Source: Bugula neritina
Taxonomy: Eukaryota > Bryozoa > Gymnolaemata > Cheilostomatida > Bugulidae
Assembly: GCA_964035545.1 (NCBI GenBank)
Contig: CAXIUT010000230.1
Location: 186,001 to 250,000 of the forward strand
Direction: 5' to 3'
DNA length: 64,000 bases
The translations under genes were made by a program, and so were the position numbers. This document shows, piece after piece, positions 60,511 through 64,000 of the stretch (position 1 is its first letter; each line of letters begins with the position of its first letter). The notes below the pieces were generated by a model. The model saw nothing but the letters and a program-made list of their open reading frames with translations. It had not been told where the DNA came from and did not search any database.

Positions 60511-62920
60511 AATATAGTGTAATATACGGAAATGTACTGTAAAATACTGGAATATAATGTAACACACTGAAATATACAGCAACATACTGAAATACACTGT
60601 AACATACTGAAATAAACTGCAACATCCTGCAACATACTGAAATACACTGTAACATACTGAAATACACCGAAACATCCTACAAGATCCTGAAATACACTGG
60701 AACGTATTGAAATATACTGCAACATACTGAAATACAGTGCTACATACTGAAATATACTGCAACATACTGCAACATACTGAAATACACTGTAACATACTGA
60801 AATACACTGCAACATACTACAACATATTGAAAGACACTGCAACACATTGAAATATGCTGCAACATACCTAAATATACGGTAATATACCAAAATAAACTGG
60901 TACACATTGAAAAATACTGCAACATACTAAAGCACACTGTAACATAATGAAATACACTGCAACACATTGAAATATACTGCAAAATACTGAAATACACTGC
61001 TATATACTGAAACATACTGCAACACACTGCAACATACTGCAACATACTAAAATATACTGCAACATACTGAAATACACTGCAAAATACTGAAATACACTGT
61101 AACATACTGAAATATACTGCAACATACTGAAATACACTGCTACATACTGAAATATACGGCAACACACTGCAACATACTGAAACATACTAAAATACACTGT
61201 AACATATTGAAATACACTGCAACACAGTGAAATATACTGCAATGTGCCGAAATATATGGTAAACTACTGAAATATACTGTCACACATTGAAAATTACTGC
61301 AACATACTGAAATGAACTGCGACACATTGCAATATACTGTAACATACCGAAATATGCTGTAGCACATTGAAATACACTGCAACTCACTGAAATACAGTGC
61401 TACATACTGAAATACACTGTAACATACTGAAATATACTGCAACATACTGAAATATACTGCTACATACTGAAATATACTGCAACACACTGCAACATACTGC
61501 AACATACTAAAACACACTGTAACATAATGAAATACACTGCAACACATTGAAATATACTGCAATGTGCCGAAATATATGGTAAACTACTGAAATATACTGT
61601 CACACATTGAAAATTACTGCAACATACTGAAATGAACTGCGACACATTGCAATATACTGTAACATACCGAAATATGCTGTAGCACATTGAAATACACTGC
61701 AACATACTGAAATACACTGCAAAATACTGAAATACACTGTAACATACTGAAATATACTGCAACATACTGAAATATACTGCTACATACTGAAATATACTGC
61801 AACACACTGCAACATACTGCAACATACTAAAACACACTGTAACATAATGAAATACACTGCAACACATTGAAATATACTGCAAAATACTGAAATACACTGC
61901 TATATACTGAAACATACTGCAACACACTGCAACATACTGCAACATACTAAAATATACTGCAACATACTGAAATACACTGCAAAATACTGAAATACACTGT
62001 AACATACTGAAATATACTGCAACATACTGAAATACACTGCTACATACTGAAATATACGGCAACACACTGCAACATACTGAAACATACTAAAATACACTGT
62101 AACATATTGAAATACACTGCAACACAGTGAAATATACTGCAATGTGCCGAAATATATGGTAAACTACTGAAATATACTGTCACACATTGAAAATTACTGC
62201 AACATACTGAAATGAACTGCGACACATTGCAATATACTGTAACATACCGAAATATGCTGTAGCACATTGAAATACACTGCAACTCACTGAAATACAGTGC
62301 TACATACTGAAATATACTGCAACATACTGCAACATACTGAAATACACTGTAACAAACTGAAATACACTGCAACATACTACAACATTTTGAAACACACTGC
62401 AACACATTGAAATATACTGCAACATACCTAAATATACGGTAATATACCAAAATATACTGTAACACATTGAAAAATACTGCAACATACTGAAATACACTGC
62501 AACACACTGAAGAACACTGCAAAATACTGTAACACACTGAAATATACTGCAAAATACTGAAATACACTGCTACATACTGAAATATACTGCAACACAGTGC
62601 AACATACTGCAACATACTAAAATATACTGCAACATACTGAAATACACTGCTAAATACTGAAATACACTGTAACATACTGAAATACACTGCAAAATACTAC
62701 AACATTTTGAAATACACTGCAATACATTGAAATATACTGCAACATACCTAAATATACGGTAATATACTGAAATATACTGTAACACATTGAAAAATACTAC
62801 AAAATACTGAAATACACTGCAACATACTACAACATACTGAAATACGCTGTAAGACATTGAAATCCACTGCAACACATTGAAATATACTGTAACTCGCTGA
62901 AACATACTGTAACTCACTGA
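60511..62920. repeat. HOR unit 27, 2410 bp, copy of unit 24
   Basis: It matches unit 24 at offset 7650, including both deletions and the triplicated segment (AAATTACTGC at 61291, 61611 and 62191). Differences are scattered single bases, such as AATATACGGC at 62051 against ATTACACGGC at 54401. Confidence 0.9.
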
Positions 62921-64000
62921 AATATAGTGTAATATACGGAAATGTACTGTAAAATACTGGAATATAATGTAACACACTGAAATATACAGCAACATACTGA
63001 AATACACTGTAACATACTGAAATAAACTGCAACATCCTGCAACATACTGAAATACACTGTAACATACTGAAATACACCGCAACATCCTACAAGATCCTGA
63101 AATACACTGGAACGTATTGAAGTACACTGCAACACATTGAAGTATTCTGCAACACACTTAAACATACGGCAACATACTGAAATATACTTCGGCACATTGC
63201 AATATACTGCAGCATACTGAAACATGCTGTAGCCTACTGAAATACACTGCATTATACTGAAATACACTGCTACATACTGAAATATACTGCAACATACTGA
63301 AATACACTGCAAAATACTGAAATACACTGTAACATACTGAAATATACTGCAACATACTGAAGTACACTCCTACATACTGAAATATACTGCAACTCACTGC
63401 AACATACTGCAACATACTAAAATACACTGTAACATATTGAAATACACTGCAACACATTGAAATATACTGCAAAATATTGAAATACACTGCTACACACTGA
63501 AATATACTGCAACACATGGCAACATACTGCAACATACTAAAATATACTGCAACATACTGAAATACACTGCAAAATCCTGAAATACGCTGTAACATACTGA
63601 AATATACTGCAACATACTGAAATATACTGCTACATACTGAAATATACTGCAACACACTGCAACATACTGCAACATACTAAAATACACTGTAACATAATGA
63701 AATACACTGCAACACATTGAAATATACTGCAAAATACTGAAATACACTGCTATATACTGAAATATACTGCAACACACTGAAACATACTGCAACATACTAA
63801 AATATACTGCAACATACTGAAATATACTGCAACACAGTGAAATATACTGCAATGTGCCGAAATATATGGTAAACTACTGAAATATACTGTCACACATTGA
63901 AAATTACTGCAACATACTGAAATAAACTGCGACACATTGCATTATACTGTAACATACCGAAATATGCTGTAGCACATTGAAATACACTGCAACTCACTGA
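62921..64000. repeat. Partial HOR unit 28 at right edge
   Basis: It continues the 7650-bp-offset match to unit 25 (62921 corresponds to 55271) and is cut by the window end. It has private AAAATCCTGA (63571) and ATTATACTGT (63941). The array continues past the window. Confidence 0.9.

Larger units (their letters stand above)
1..64000. repeat. Satellite array of 10/20-bp units filling the whole window
   Basis: The sequence resolves into 6,400 consecutive decamers in one register. The commonest are AACATACTGA, AATACACTGC, AATATACTGC, AACATACTGC, AATACACTGT and AACACATTGA. Positions 1-2 are nearly always AA, position 4 is A, and positions 7-9 are usually CTG. Decamers ending in A tend to alternate with decamers ending in C or T, giving a 20-bp unit. 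No stretch departs from this pattern, so there is no intergenic or unique sequence to describe. The + strand is rich in A and C, the - strand in T and G. CpG is absent from the consensus and occurs only in variant decamers. Its role is unknown; a structural or heterochromatic satellite is the simplest reading (inference). Confidence 0.98.
59671..64000. repeat. Right-flank duplication, copy 2
   Basis: Second copy of the 52021-56350 segment. Copy 1 carries more private changes (AAACTACTAA 53931, ATTACACGGC 54401, ATTATACTGT 54521, AACACACCGA 54591, AACACAATGA 54881, AATATAAAGT 55311) than copy 2 (AATATACAGT 60021, AAAATCCTGA 63571). Confidence 0.88.

Noticed and set aside
1-64000. CRISPR array (regular short repeats)
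   Set aside because: There is no alternation of identical repeats with unique spacers; the intervening sequence is itself the repeat, units are 10/20 bp, and no cas genes are present.
1-64000. Telomeric repeat array
   Set aside because: The unit is 10/20 bp with interior variants and HOR structure, and lacks a G-run telomere motif such as TTAGGG or TTTAGGG on either strand.
1-64000. Transposable element or integrated virus as source of the HOR
   Set aside because: No terminal repeats, target-site duplications or coding region for a transposase, integrase or polymerase; the HOR consists wholly of the decamer.
1-64000. Promoters, ribosome-binding sites, terminators or tRNA/rRNA genes
   Set aside because: TATA-like and A-rich words occur in almost every unit and carry no information here. 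I saw no tRNA-like or rRNA-like stretch and no hairpin followed by a T-run.
1-64000. Bacterial or phage origin of the window
   Set aside because: A gene-free 64-kb hierarchical satellite has no bacterial or phage counterpart known to me. A eukaryotic source is far more likely, although the species cannot be read from the sequence.

Overview
The whole 64-kb window is one uninterrupted satellite-type tandem array. I find no protein-coding gene, RNA gene, transposon, CRISPR array or unique-sequence island. The base unit is a 10-bp element, usually in alternating pairs as a 20-bp unit with consensus AACATACTGAAATACACTGC on the + strand (about one third G+C; roughly 45% A, 25% C, 20% T, 10% G). 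The 10-bp register holds from base 1 to base 64000: every insertion or deletion I detect is a multiple of 10. A gene-free array this long with nested higher-order repeats points to a eukaryotic chromosome, probably heterochromatin such as pericentromere, subtelomere or a sex/B chromosome. Nothing in the sequence identifies the species, and both ends of the array lie outside the window.

The organisation is hierarchical. Decamers pair into 20-mers; these form 140-bp and 120-bp blocks that alternate as 260-bp subrepeats; those sit inside kilobase-scale higher-order repeat (HOR) units. I delimited HOR units with a landmark decamer, AATATAGTGT, which occurs once per unit at 28 positions from 31 to 62921. 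Region A (1-5580) has 2580/2440-bp units. Region B (5580-12700) is shuffled, with a 4030-bp, a 1010-bp and a 2110-bp unit and local 260/520-bp amplification. Region C (12700-18430) has 3510- and 2720-bp units. Region D (18431-52860) is a regular core of long units (2340 bp, L) and short units (1610 bp, S), ordered L-L-S, L-L-L-S, L-L-L-S, L-L-S, L-L, giving super-periods of 6290 and 8630 bp. Region E (52861-64000) is irregular and contains a 7650-bp-offset repeat of itself, plus a 3-kb segment also found in region C, 42.58 kb away.

There is no gene interplay to describe; the history is one of unequal exchange. Variant decamers separate L units into L1, L3 and hybrids. In both 8.6-kb super-units the middle L begins as L3 and ends as L1, with the switch confined to about 70 bp, as expected for an unequal-crossover product. 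The two 8.6-kb super-units look almost identical.

The minus strand is covered with open frames up to 308 codons. These follow from the repeat arithmetic: the consensus has no minus-strand stop, and because 20 is not divisible by 3 all three minus frames read the same 20-residue peptide in rotated phase. I do not annotate them as genes.
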